A DNA stretch of 64,000 nucleotides from CAMYOC01 sp963704875. GTDB taxonomy: Bacteria; Pseudomonadota; Gammaproteobacteria; Steroidobacterales; XN24. Of this stretch, positions 44,648 to 53,241 are shown in pieces. The DNA lies in contig CAVPIA010000008.1 in assembly GCA_963704875.1 (NCBI GenBank), forward strand, positions 1,550,001 to 1,614,000, given 5' to 3'. Positions within the stretch are counted from its first letter, which is position 1; each line of letters opens with the position of its first letter. The position numbers and the translations under genes are program-made. The notes beneath the pieces are model-generated. The model was not told the DNA's origin. It ran no database searches and saw only the letters and a program-made list of their open reading frames with translations.

Positions 44648-45559
44648 TCAGGCCGCCAGCGGCGGTAACTGTTTGACGAGTTCCAGCGCGTCGTGGCGGA
44701 GGTGGTTCTTGCTCATCTCCTCGCGCAACAAGTCCTCTGTGATGATGCCTTTCTCCAGGCACTCCCGCACCAGGCCAAAGAAGAAACGCTCCTGCTTGGG
44801 ATCCGGGTGGGCGGCGTAGCGGCCGGCCATGCCATAGTCGCCAAACAGCGCCCGCCTGGCGCGACGTATCCAGTGCCGCGGCGGAAACAGCTTGAAGGTA
44901 TCGGCCTGACGATAATCTACCGGTAAGCCGGTCTTCCACGGCTGGGTCTTGCGCTTGGTGTTGTGCAGCAGGCGGGTGTTCTGGTCCAGATGATCGAAGT
45001 CGTTCCAGTACTCTTCAAAGAACCCGATGCTGTCCGGGTCATCCAGCTTCAGGCAGACCCAGTCCATATAGTCACGGGTAAAGTCGAACATCGCATTGAA
45101 CTGTTCTTCGACTTTCCAGTGCGTGAGTCTGGCGCAATCCAGCAACATGACGCTGCTGGCCATGCAGCCGCGTTTGCCCTTGGAACCGGATTTCGGCCGG
45201 CACATGATGGCCGCGCCGCCCATATCCCGGCTGAGCAGATCCCAGACATCGCCGACCGCGAATACATCAGGGTCCACGACCACGGCCCGGCCCGTATATC
45301 CCATCAATTCAGGTGGCATAAATCGCAAGGGTGTAAATGACTGCAGATCGTCGTTCAGCCATGCGCGCTTGTCGCCATCCCGCAGGTAAAGCTCTCCTTC
45401 GCGGCGATGCATAAAGGCATAATCCCGGGTGTGGATAAACTTCACCTCGAACTCGTCGGCATGTTTCGAATTGCGCTCGAAGGAGTATTTACTCACGACC
45501 GCGCCCAGCCACTGTTTGTGATTGGTGTGGATGAATACGGTTGGTTTGCTGTTCTCCAT
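44648..45559 (-). CDS. Glycosyltransferase-like protein of unknown specificity
   Basis: A 303-residue protein starting MENSKPTVFIHTNHKQWLGA. The layout resembles small GT-A type transferases: AVVSKYSFERNS near 20, GRAVVVDPDVFAVGDVWDLL near 90-110 with D-x-D (DPD), and a later AIMCRPKSGSKGKRGCMASS. The DPDVF pattern substitutes for the usual DxD/DSD. No membrane segment is present. It faces the second sulfotransferase and closes the presumed glycan-modification cluster. The N-terminal part is similar in style to the gene at 759 but not clearly homologous. Confidence 0.6.
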   Translation of the reverse strand: MENSKPTVFIHTNHKQWLGAVVSKYSFERNSKHADEFEVKFIHTRDYAFMHRREGELYLRDGDKRAWLNDDLQSFTPLRFMPPELMGYTGRAVVVDPDVFAVGDVWDLLSRDMGGAAIMCRPKSGSKGKRGCMASSVMLLDCARLTHWKVEEQFNAMFDFTRDYMDWVCLKLDDPDSIGFFEEYWNDFDHLDQNTRLLHNTKRKTQPWKTGLPVDYRQADTFKLFPPRHWIRRARRALFGDYGMAGRYAAHPDPKQERFFFGLVRECLEKGIITEDLLREEMSKNHLRHDALELVKQLPPLAA

Positions 45560-45748
45560 GGCGAGACCCTGTGCTGACTTTGCGGTAAACCGCTATTTTC
45601 CTCCCTCTAACGGCGAAAATCTATTCGACTTGCCCGCTGCCGCGCAGCCGTCAGGGCTCGCCGATCCTCATATACACTGCCCACGGGGCTGATGCCGCAT
45701 CGATCGCGCGCTGACGGCCCCGGAGCGACCCACTTTCCGAGGTTCACG

Positions 45749-47971
45749 ATGATGTTCCAGCGAACGCAGATCCAGACAGGCCTGTTGTGCTGTCTTTTGT
45801 CGACCACGCCCGCTATAGCTGCAGTCACCGCTGACGGTGAAGCCAAGCCCAGACCCAGGGTCGGCCTGGTCCTGAGCGGGGGCGGTGCTCGCGGCGGCGC
45901 GCATATCGGGGTACTGCAAGTGCTGGAGGAGATGCGGGTGCCGATCGACTACGTCGCCGGGACCAGTATGGGCGCCACAGCCGGAGGGCTATATGCGTCG
46001 GGCATGAGCCCCGACGAGATTATCGGCGAGCTGGAGGGTATCAACTGGGAGGCTGTGCTGGATGATCGCGAGGAGCGCAAGGATCGCAGCTTCCGGCGCA
46101 AGGGCGATGATCGGCTGCTGCCGATCAAGGCGAAACCCGGCGTTGACTTGCTCGATGCCGAACTGAAATTGCCGGCTGGCCTGATCCAGGGGCAGAAAAT
46201 CGGGTTGTTACTGCGAGACTGGACCCTGCCGGTCGCTGGCGTTTCCGATTTTGATCAACTACCGATCCCGTTTCGCGCCGTCACCACCGACATCGGTACG
46301 GGCACCACGTATGTGATCGGCAGCGGCAACCTGGCGGACGCGATGCGCGCCAGCATGTCGGTTCCCGGCGCCATCGCCCCGCTGAAACTCGACGGCCGCC
46401 TGCTGGTGGACGGTGGCGTGACCAACAATCTGCCGATCAACGTTGCAAGAGGGATGGGTGCCGAGGTTTTGATCGTCGTGGATATCAGCACGCCGATGCG
46501 TGATGCGGCCGAGGTCGATTCGCTGCTCGCCATTACAGATCAGCTGATAAATATCATGACCCGCGGCAATACCGAAGCCCAGCTCGCGAGCCTGGGCCCG
46601 GGCGACATCCAGATCTTGCCGAATCTCGGTGATATCACCACCACCGACTTTGCGCGCACCATCGAGGCAGTGCCCGCCGGCTACGCCGCGGCCGCAGCGT
46701 TGCGCGATCGCCTGAAGTCCTTGTCGGTGTCCGAGGTCGAGTATCAGGCGTGGCTGGCGGCCCGTGCCCGGCGTCCCGCCGGACCGCCCATCATTGAGTT
46801 CATCCGGGTGGAAAACAACGCCGGACTCGATCCTGATCTGCTGTCCGGCATGATCCGACAACCTGTGGGAGAGCCACTGGATGCCGCCCGACTGGATCGG
46901 GATGTGGGCAGGATCTATGGTCTGGACGTTTTCGAAAAAGTGTCTTACGAAATCGTCGACGAAGCGGGCCGCAGCGGCGTGCTGGTTCAGGCTCAGGCGA
47001 AGCCGTGGGGTCCGGACTATCTTCAGTTCGGTTTAGCGCTTGAAGACGACTTTAGCGGAGACAATCAGTACAACCTCCGCGTTGCCTATCTGAAAACCGG
47101 TCTGAATCGACTGGGTGCCGAGTGGCGCAGTTTCGGCGGGATCGGTCAGGACCCCGGTCTGGGGACCGAGTGGTATCAGCCGCTGGACCGTGACCTGCGG
47201 TACTTCATCAACCCGTCGGCTGCGTTCGGCAAGAGCAGCATCAATATTTTCGATGGCAACGACGACGACGACAAGATCGGGGAATATCGTCTCACCAACT
47301 GGCAACTGGAGCTCGCCGGGGGACGCGAGATTTCGACCTATGGCGAAATCCGGCTTGGGTACACCCGACGCTGGATAAACGCCAGCCGCAGAGTCGGCGA
47401 TCCGGCCACCTTGCCCACTCAGGATTTTAATTCCGGATCGGTGTTTCTCCAGCTCAGCGTGGATCGCCTCAACAGCGTCAATTTCCCGACTCGAGGATAT
47501 AGCGGGGTGGCCCGTTACACGATGTACCGTTCAGAGCTGGGAGACGATTCGGGTTTTGATCAGCTGCGCATCAGCGCGCGGCGAGCCTTTACCTGGGGCC
47601 GCAATACCCTGCTGCCACGGGCCCGCTTCGAGCAGACAGTCAGAGGGGATCCGCCGATCTACGCGCTTTACCGCGGTGGCGGCTTCCTCAATCTGTCGGG
47701 ATTCGAGAACAACGCCTTGTCCGGTGAGACGTTTGCGCTTGGGGAGATCATCTACTATCGGCGGATCAACGACTCGGCGCTGCTGCCGGTCTATCTTGGC
47801 GGCTCGATTGAGTACGGAGATGCGACAGACGATCTGGACCTGACCAATATGCGTGCCGCGGGCAGCCTTTTTCTTGGTGTGGACTCGTTTATCGGCCCGC
47901 TCTATCTGGGCGCAGGTGCCGCCGAAGGCGGACATTCCTCGGCCTACCTGATCCTGGGCCAACCGTTCTGA
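45749..47971 (+). CDS. Patatin-like phospholipase fused to an outer-membrane barrel
   Basis: A 740-residue protein from ATG 45749 with a signal peptide (LLCCLLSTTPAIAA). The patatin domain has the oxyanion loop LVLSGGGARGGAHIG near 40-54, the nucleophile in YVAGTSMGATAGGL near 71-84 and the Asp in LLVDGGVTNNLPINV near 215-229. A POTRA-like segment near 345-415 (IEFIRVENNAGLDPDLL) leads to a C-terminal beta-barrel of BamA/Omp85 type. This is the plan of PlpD-like type Vd autotransported lipases. It is monocistronic with a hairpin terminator. It probably hydrolyses phospholipids at the cell surface. Confidence 0.92.
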   Translation: MMFQRTQIQTGLLCCLLSTTPAIAAVTADGEAKPRPRVGLVLSGGGARGGAHIGVLQVLEEMRVPIDYVAGTSMGATAGGLYASGMSPDEIIGELEGINWEAVLDDREERKDRSFRRKGDDRLLPIKAKPGVDLLDAELKLPAGLIQGQKIGLLLRDWTLPVAGVSDFDQLPIPFRAVTTDIGTGTTYVIGSGNLADAMRASMSVPGAIAPLKLDGRLLVDGGVTNNLPINVARGMGAEVLIVVDISTPMRDAAEVDSLLAITDQLINIMTRGNTEAQLASLGPGDIQILPNLGDITTTDFARTIEAVPAGYAAAAALRDRLKSLSVSEVEYQAWLAARARRPAGPPIIEFIRVENNAGLDPDLLSGMIRQPVGEPLDAARLDRDVGRIYGLDVFEKVSYEIVDEAGRSGVLVQAQAKPWGPDYLQFGLALEDDFSGDNQYNLRVAYLKTGLNRLGAEWRSFGGIGQDPGLGTEWYQPLDRDLRYFINPSAAFGKSSINIFDGNDDDDKIGEYRLTNWQLELAGGREISTYGEIRLGYTRRWINASRRVGDPATLPTQDFNSGSVFLQLSVDRLNSVNFPTRGYSGVARYTMYRSELGDDSGFDQLRISARRAFTWGRNTLLPRARFEQTVRGDPPIYALYRGGGFLNLSGFENNALSGETFALGEIIYYRRINDSALLPVYLGGSIEYGDATDDLDLTNMRAAGSLFLGVDSFIGPLYLGAGAAEGGHSSAYLILGQPF

Positions 47972-47998
47972 GGCTTGGGGCACCTCTGCCCGGCAGCC

Positions 47999-48033
47999 AT
48001 AAAAAAAGCGCCGCCCGTATGGGCAGCGCTTTT
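47999..48033. terminator. Bidirectional terminator
   Basis: AGCGCCGCCC (48007-48016) pairs with GGGCAGCGCT (48021-48030) around GTAT with one mismatch. Seven A residues precede (48001-48007) and T residues follow, so it can end both the patatin gene (plus) and the lysine-rich protein gene (minus). Confidence 0.85.
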
Positions 48034-48052
48034 GCCTTACCGGAGTGGCAGA

Positions 48053-48751
48053 TCAGGCGCTGCGCTTTTTGGAGACGCGCTTCTTGCTGCTTGCCTTCTT
48101 GCGACTGGCCGTCTTTCTTTTCGCCGCAGGTTTCTTTCGCGCCGGACGCCGTTTTGCGCTTGCTTTCTTTTTCGTGGCCTTCTTCTTCGCCACTTTCTTT
48201 TTGCTCGCTGGCTTCTTCCGGGCGACAGCCTTCTTACGGCTTGCCGCTTTCTTCTTCGCCGCCGGGCGTTTCTTCGCGGTGCTCTTCTTCTTCGCTACCT
48301 TTTTCTTGGCGGCCTTCTTCTTCGCTGCTTTCTTCTTGCGTGCCGGCTTCTTCTTGGCGCCAAAGGCTTTTGCCCACTCTTTCTCCAGAGTAGAAAATGC
48401 CTTCTCGGTATGCGTCGCCTTGATAAAATACGCGCGCGCATCGTTGGCCAGTTGACGAACCCGGCGCTTGTCTTCTTCGGTGATGCGCAGCTCGTCACGC
48501 GCGTCAGCAAGCATCTTCTCCAGCTTCTTCATCTGCTGCTGCGCTGCCTTGGTGCCGGTACGTGCGGCGCGTTCGGCCTGAGCCTGCAGGCGTTGCCGCA
48601 GTGACTTCACTCTTGCCGCGGATCTGTTGCCGCGTTTGATCAATGCCTGCAATTCGCGATTCAGTCGCTTGTAGGTCTGTGTGGCGGATTTGGAAAACTG
48701 GGCGCGGGCGTCGTTGAACGCCTTCTCCAGATCGCTGAGGTGGTTGGTCAT
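48053..48751 (-). CDS. Histone-H1-like/AlgP-type lysine-alanine-rich protein
   Basis: A 232-residue protein from ATG 48751 with AGGAG upstream. The first ~130 residues are helical and coiled-coil-like (HLSDLEKAFNDARAQFSKSA, RLNRELQALIKRGNRSAARV). The last ~95 residues are almost only Lys, Ala, Arg and Ser in KKAAKKK-type repeats, the hallmark of AlgP/Hq1-like proteins that bind DNA nonspecifically. In Pseudomonas such a protein influences alginate gene expression. The repeat tract is prone to slippage, so its length may differ between strains. It is divergent from the nitrilase operon. Confidence 0.88.
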   Translation of the reverse strand: MTNHLSDLEKAFNDARAQFSKSATQTYKRLNRELQALIKRGNRSAARVKSLRQRLQAQAERAARTGTKAAQQQMKKLEKMLADARDELRITEEDKRRVRQLANDARAYFIKATHTEKAFSTLEKEWAKAFGAKKKPARKKKAAKKKAAKKKVAKKKSTAKKRPAAKKKAASRKKAVARKKPASKKKVAKKKATKKKASAKRRPARKKPAAKRKTASRKKASSKKRVSKKRSA

Positions 48752-48946
48752 CGACGAAGTCTCCTGGGGTTCCTGACGAAAAGTGCCTGCCCAAAAGGAC
48801 AAGTCGCGCACATGACTATAGTACAAAGACTGACGGGCCGCCATGCGCTGACGTCACTGCGCGTCAGGCAAGGCTGCGATTAGAATAGTGTTCGATCACA
48901 CAGCCAGGTTGACTGTCGTCAGCCGCAATCAGAGACCCAAAAATAG

Positions 48947-49945
48947 ATGAGCAAACTGTTTTATGCTGCGGCCTGTCAGACAGATTTCCCATCTGCGCAG
49001 ACGCGCGATGAGATCCCGTCCCGGGTGGAGCGCATGTGCGAGATGGTGGCGCAGACGGTCGCGGGTTATGAGCCGTTTTTCGATGTCAGACTGCTTGCAT
49101 TTCCCGAGTTTGCGCATACGGTGCCGGTGTATCCCTCAGTCGCCGAATTGCGCCGCAAGCTGGCGGTGCCGGTACCCAATGAATACACCGAGCGGTATAC
49201 AAAGCTGGCGCGTCAGTTCGGTTGCTATATCCAGACCGGATCGTTCCTGGAAAGCGATCCGGACTATCCCGAGCATGTATTCAACACCACGGTGCTGATT
49301 GGCCCTGAGGGGGTATTGAGCAAATATCGCAAGGTCAATCCATGGATCCCCTGGGAAGTGCATGCCAGCCCTCATGATATTCCGGACTATCAGCCGGATC
49401 CGTTTCCGGTCGCGGACACCGAATTGGGGAAGATCGCAGTCGCGACCTGCTACGACTGGTTGTTTCCAGAGACTATCCGCGAGCTGAGCTTCCGCGGGGC
49501 AGAAATTCTGGTGAGAATCTCCGCCTACATGGACCCCTGGGGCGCCAGCGAACCGATGGACTGGTGGACCCTGATCAATCGTACCCGGGCGCTGGAAAAC
49601 ACCGCCTATGTCGTGGCCGCCAACCAGGGCGCGGCGATGAGCAACTATCCTCCGTTCAGCTGGCCCGGAGCTAGCATGGTGGTCGACTTTGATGGCCGGA
49701 TTCTGGCGCAGGCTGAGCCCGGGCCGGGTGAAAAAGTAGTGGTCGCGCCGATAGACGTGGATCGCCTGCGCCATGAGCGTACGCGGCGACGGGGTCACGA
49801 TATGCAGGCGCATATGCGATCTGAGCTGTATACCTATCTGCAGGCTAGATATCTGGCGCCTGCAGGCGCCGGTGAAATAGATATCCCTTCGCTCGAGCAG
49901 CGTATCGAGAAGTCGAAGAGAGCGCTGCGCGGAGAAACAGAATGA
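48947..49945 (+). CDS. Nitrilase-superfamily carbon-nitrogen hydrolase
   Basis: A 332-residue cytoplasmic enzyme. The Glu-Lys-Cys triad is visible: Glu54 in LAFPEFAH, Lys129 in LSKYRKVNPW and Cys168 in VATCYDWLFPE. It fits the nitrilase superfamily, which cleaves non-peptide C-N bonds (amides, carbamoyl compounds, nitriles). The substrate cannot be assigned; its relation to the omega-amidase or N-carbamoyl branches is unclear. Its stop overlaps the start of the next gene by four bases (ATGA), making it the first gene of the large envelope operon. This is an unusual partner for cytochrome and FG-GAP genes. Confidence 0.88.
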   Translation: MSKLFYAAACQTDFPSAQTRDEIPSRVERMCEMVAQTVAGYEPFFDVRLLAFPEFAHTVPVYPSVAELRRKLAVPVPNEYTERYTKLARQFGCYIQTGSFLESDPDYPEHVFNTTVLIGPEGVLSKYRKVNPWIPWEVHASPHDIPDYQPDPFPVADTELGKIAVATCYDWLFPETIRELSFRGAEILVRISAYMDPWGASEPMDWWTLINRTRALENTAYVVAANQGAAMSNYPPFSWPGASMVVDFDGRILAQAEPGPGEKVVVAPIDVDRLRHERTRRRGHDMQAHMRSELYTYLQARYLAPAGAGEIDIPSLEQRIEKSKRALRGETE

Positions 49946-52900
49946 CGATCCTGAAGCGGACGCCTAGGTGGCAATTGGTGTTGCAGGCGTTGCTGGTGTT
50001 GCCAGGCCTGCTGCTTGGCTCGGGCTGCGAGCGGGCAGCAGACGGTATCAGCGCGGCTGATGTCGCCGACAACAACCGCGGTGTCGCGCTGATGGGCAGT
50101 TTCGATTACGCCGCAGCGCGAGATACCTTCGAGCAACTGACGCAACGCAACACGGGCTGGCGCGATGCGCGCCTCAACCTCGCCATCGCGACGCTCAACC
50201 GCCAGCAAGAGGGTGATGAACAGCGTGCTCTTGATATCGTTGCCACAGTCCTTGCCGAGGACCCAGGCGATCTCCGCGCCAACTACATCGCGGGCTTGCT
50301 GCGTCTGTATCTGGGGGAAACGGCGCTGGCGCTGGAACACTTCAGCGTTGTGACCGCGGGCGATCCGGAGGATGCCTACGCCGCCTACTTTACCGGCCAG
50401 GCCTTGCTGCAGCAGGGTGATGTCGAGGGAGCGCTTGACTGGTATCAGCGGGCGATAGACCGGGATCCGTATCTTCGCAGCGCCTACTACGGGGCCGCGC
50501 TGGTGCTGCGCCGGGTTGGTGAGCCGCAGGATGCCAGGGACATGCTCATGGTCTATGAGCGATTTGCAGACAATCCGCGCGCCCGGCTGGCCGAGTTCAA
50601 ATACACAAAACTGGGGCCAAAGGCAGAAGCGCTCGCGATCGGCCGCGAACGTGCACAGGCTGCCAAGCTCCCGCCCGGACCCCTGTTTGCGCCGGCAGTA
50701 CCATTGGGCCTGAACCTCGACGGCGAAGTGTTCTCGCTGACCGCCGCCGATATCAATGCGGACAACCTGCTCGACATGTACGCCGCCACCAGCGATGGCA
50801 CGCGCGTGTTTATCGGCGCGGAGGACGGGGAGTTTGCGGTTCGAGCGGGGCACCCGCTGGCGGGCATCCGGGACGCTGCCGCCGCGCTTTGGGGTGACAT
50901 CGACAACGACGGCGATCTCGATCTGTATCTGTGCCGGCGCGGCCCGAACCAGCTGTGGCTGGCCAGTGGCGGGGGAGAATGGCAGCAAACGGCCGCTGCA
51001 AACGCAACAGACGATCCCGGTGATTGCGCTGACGGCGGCATGATCGATGCGGACCACGACGGCGACCTGGACATATTCGTGGTTAATGCGGATGGTGCGA
51101 ATGAGCTGTTCAGCAATAACGGTGACGGGAGCTTCCGTCGGCTCGGGCTCAGCCAGGGCATCGCCGGTGACGGCGTCGGCCGCCAGTTTCTTGCGGCGGA
51201 TCTGGATCTTGACCGGGATCTTGATCTGGTCGTGATAAACGATGGCGGCGGCAATGAAATCTGGATCAACGATCGACTCTGGGAGTACCGTGCCGCGGCC
51301 GGCATGGAGAGTTTCCGCCAGGCATCATTGCAGGCTGCGACCATCGCGGATCTGGACAGCGATGGACGGCCCGAGATCTACGCCATCGATCAGGACGGCC
51401 GTCTGTTGCGTTGGCGCTGGCGACCGGGAATGTGGTCGGTCGATACGCTGGACACGGTTGTCGGCGATGTGCCGCAACTGGCGGTGTCGGATTTCGATGG
51501 CGACGGCAGTTTGAAGCTGGTGATCGCGAGCAACGCGGGTATCTCCATCCGTCACCCCGCAGGCGGCATGTTTCAGTTGCCGGACAGCGCGGGTATTGCC
51601 GGGCCGTTGCTGGTGCTGAATCTGGATATTCAGGCAGGCCCGGAAATTGTCGCGCCGGTCGCCGGGGGACTAAAGCGGTGGCCTCCGGGTGAGGGGCGTT
51701 TGCCGTTTATGGGTTTGAGTTTCAGCGGCAAGGAAGACAAGGCGGATTCGATGCGCTCAAACCGTTCCGGCATAGGCACCCGCGTATCGCTGCGCTTGCT
51801 CGATCGCTGGACCATGACCACGACGCTGGACCGGAACTCTGCGCCGGGTCAGAGTCTGCAGCCGCTGTTGATGGGTCTGGCCGGCTTACCCGCCGCGGAC
51901 TACGTGGCGATCGACTGGTCCGATGGCGTATTCCAGACGGAACTGTCATTGGCCCAGGGTGAGTTGCACCGGATCACCGAGACCCAGAGACAGCTGTCCA
52001 GCTGTCCGGTGATCTTTGCCTGGAACGGCACCCGTTATGGCTTTGTCAGCGACGTGCTGGGCGTTGGTGGCCTGGGCTTCCTGATCGCACCGGGAGAATA
52101 TGCCGAGCCGCGGCCCTGGGAATATTTCCTGATGCCTGCCGGGAGTCTGGCACCGAGGAACGGACGTTACGCACTGAAGATCGCGGAGCCAATGGAGGAA
52201 AATGCCTACCTGGATGCGGTGCAATTGCACGCGTACGATCTGCCGCCAGGCTGGGATATGGCGGTGGACGAGCGGATGGCGACCGGCGCGCCGGACGTCA
52301 CGGGCCGCCCGATCTTTTTCCGTCCCCGGCGAAGCCTCAGTCCTGTCGCGGCGAGCAACAATCGCGGCGAGGACGTGCTCGATTCAGTCCGGGCTGCGGA
52401 TCGCGTGGCGGCCCCGGTAGGCGAAATCGACCATCGTTTTATCGGCCGCCTGCGCGATGAGCATCAATTGCTGCTGGCGTTCGGCGACGAGATCAATCCG
52501 GCCGGCAGCCGCCCGGTGCTGGTTGCTGATGGCTGGGTCGAATACCCGTACTCGCAAACTGTGTTTGCCGCATGGCAGGCGGGTGCTGAATACGAAGCCC
52601 CCAGTCTGGATGCGCTTACCGCGGACGGTGACTGGCATCGTGTTTATACCGGTTTTGGCTATCCTGCGGGGATGCCACGGGAAATGGCGCTGCCGCTGAA
52701 TGAGCTGCCGCCTCGCACCGTGGCTCTGCGTCTGTCTACCAATCTGGAAGTCTATTGGGATCGTATTCGGGTGGTCTACGAGGAACAAGCGCCATCGACG
52801 CTTGTTCATCAGGTGCTGGCCCCGGAAATCGCGCGTCTCGCAATCACGGGTTTCGCTGCGCGAACTACCGCGGACCAACGTCTGCCTGACTACGACTACG

Positions 52901-53241
52901 ACGCGCGGGAGGCGTTTTGGGATGCGCGCTATCTTGACGGCTTCTATACCCGGCCAGGCCCGGTGGAAGAGCTGATCAAGGCGGTTGACGATGCTGTTGC
53001 CATCATCGGCTCCGGTGAGGAGGTTCATCTCGAGTTCATGGCGCCGGATGCGGTGGCGCAGGACTGGTCGCGCAGATTCGTGCTGGAGGCCCGCGGCTGG
53101 GCCAAGGACATGGATCTGTTTACCCGTGATGGCGGTAAGGTTGGCCCGCTGCCGCGCAGCACACCAGGTGACGAGGCCGCAGAGGCAAGGCGGGACGAAT
53201 TGCACCAGCGCTACAACAATCGTTACCAGTCAGCCCGCTGA
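49942..53241 (+). CDS. Large TPR/FG-GAP lipoprotein with UnbV-like domain
   Basis: A 1099-residue protein. The signal peptide ends LLLGSGCERA with a lipobox-like Cys29, so it is probably a lipoprotein. Residues ~40-200 are TPRs (for example LNRQQEGDEQRALDIVATVL). From ~265 to 590 come FG-GAP/VCBS-type repeats with DIDNDGDLDLYLCRRG, DADHDGDLDIFVVNAD and DLDSDGRPEIYAIDQD, which are calcium-binding propeller blades. A segment near 610-690 (SGIGTRVSLRLLDRWTMTTT) is ASPIC/UnbV-like. The last ~400 residues (YGFVSDVLGVGGLGFLIAPG onward) are a domain I do not recognise. It is translationally coupled to the nitrilase before it and the cytochrome after it. Confidence 0.85.
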   Translation: MTILKRTPRWQLVLQALLVLPGLLLGSGCERAADGISAADVADNNRGVALMGSFDYAAARDTFEQLTQRNTGWRDARLNLAIATLNRQQEGDEQRALDIVATVLAEDPGDLRANYIAGLLRLYLGETALALEHFSVVTAGDPEDAYAAYFTGQALLQQGDVEGALDWYQRAIDRDPYLRSAYYGAALVLRRVGEPQDARDMLMVYERFADNPRARLAEFKYTKLGPKAEALAIGRERAQAAKLPPGPLFAPAVPLGLNLDGEVFSLTAADINADNLLDMYAATSDGTRVFIGAEDGEFAVRAGHPLAGIRDAAAALWGDIDNDGDLDLYLCRRGPNQLWLASGGGEWQQTAAANATDDPGDCADGGMIDADHDGDLDIFVVNADGANELFSNNGDGSFRRLGLSQGIAGDGVGRQFLAADLDLDRDLDLVVINDGGGNEIWINDRLWEYRAAAGMESFRQASLQAATIADLDSDGRPEIYAIDQDGRLLRWRWRPGMWSVDTLDTVVGDVPQLAVSDFDGDGSLKLVIASNAGISIRHPAGGMFQLPDSAGIAGPLLVLNLDIQAGPEIVAPVAGGLKRWPPGEGRLPFMGLSFSGKEDKADSMRSNRSGIGTRVSLRLLDRWTMTTTLDRNSAPGQSLQPLLMGLAGLPAADYVAIDWSDGVFQTELSLAQGELHRITETQRQLSSCPVIFAWNGTRYGFVSDVLGVGGLGFLIAPGEYAEPRPWEYFLMPAGSLAPRNGRYALKIAEPMEENAYLDAVQLHAYDLPPGWDMAVDERMATGAPDVTGRPIFFRPRRSLSPVAASNNRGEDVLDSVRAADRVAAPVGEIDHRFIGRLRDEHQLLLAFGDEINPAGSRPVLVADGWVEYPYSQTVFAAWQAGAEYEAPSLDALTADGDWHRVYTGFGYPAGMPREMALPLNELPPRTVALRLSTNLEVYWDRIRVVYEEQAPSTLVHQVLAPEIARLAITGFAARTTADQRLPDYDYDAREAFWDARYLDGFYTRPGPVEELIKAVDDAVAIIGSGEEVHLEFMAPDAVAQDWSRRFVLEARGWAKDMDLFTRDGGKVGPLPRSTPGDEAAEARRDELHQRYNNRYQSAR

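Noticed and set aside
48045..48455. Hydrophobic Phe/Ala-rich plus-strand frame that looks like a membrane protein
   Set aside because: It is the complement of the lysine/alanine-rich repeat tract, which forces Phe and Leu codons; the real gene is on the minus strand.
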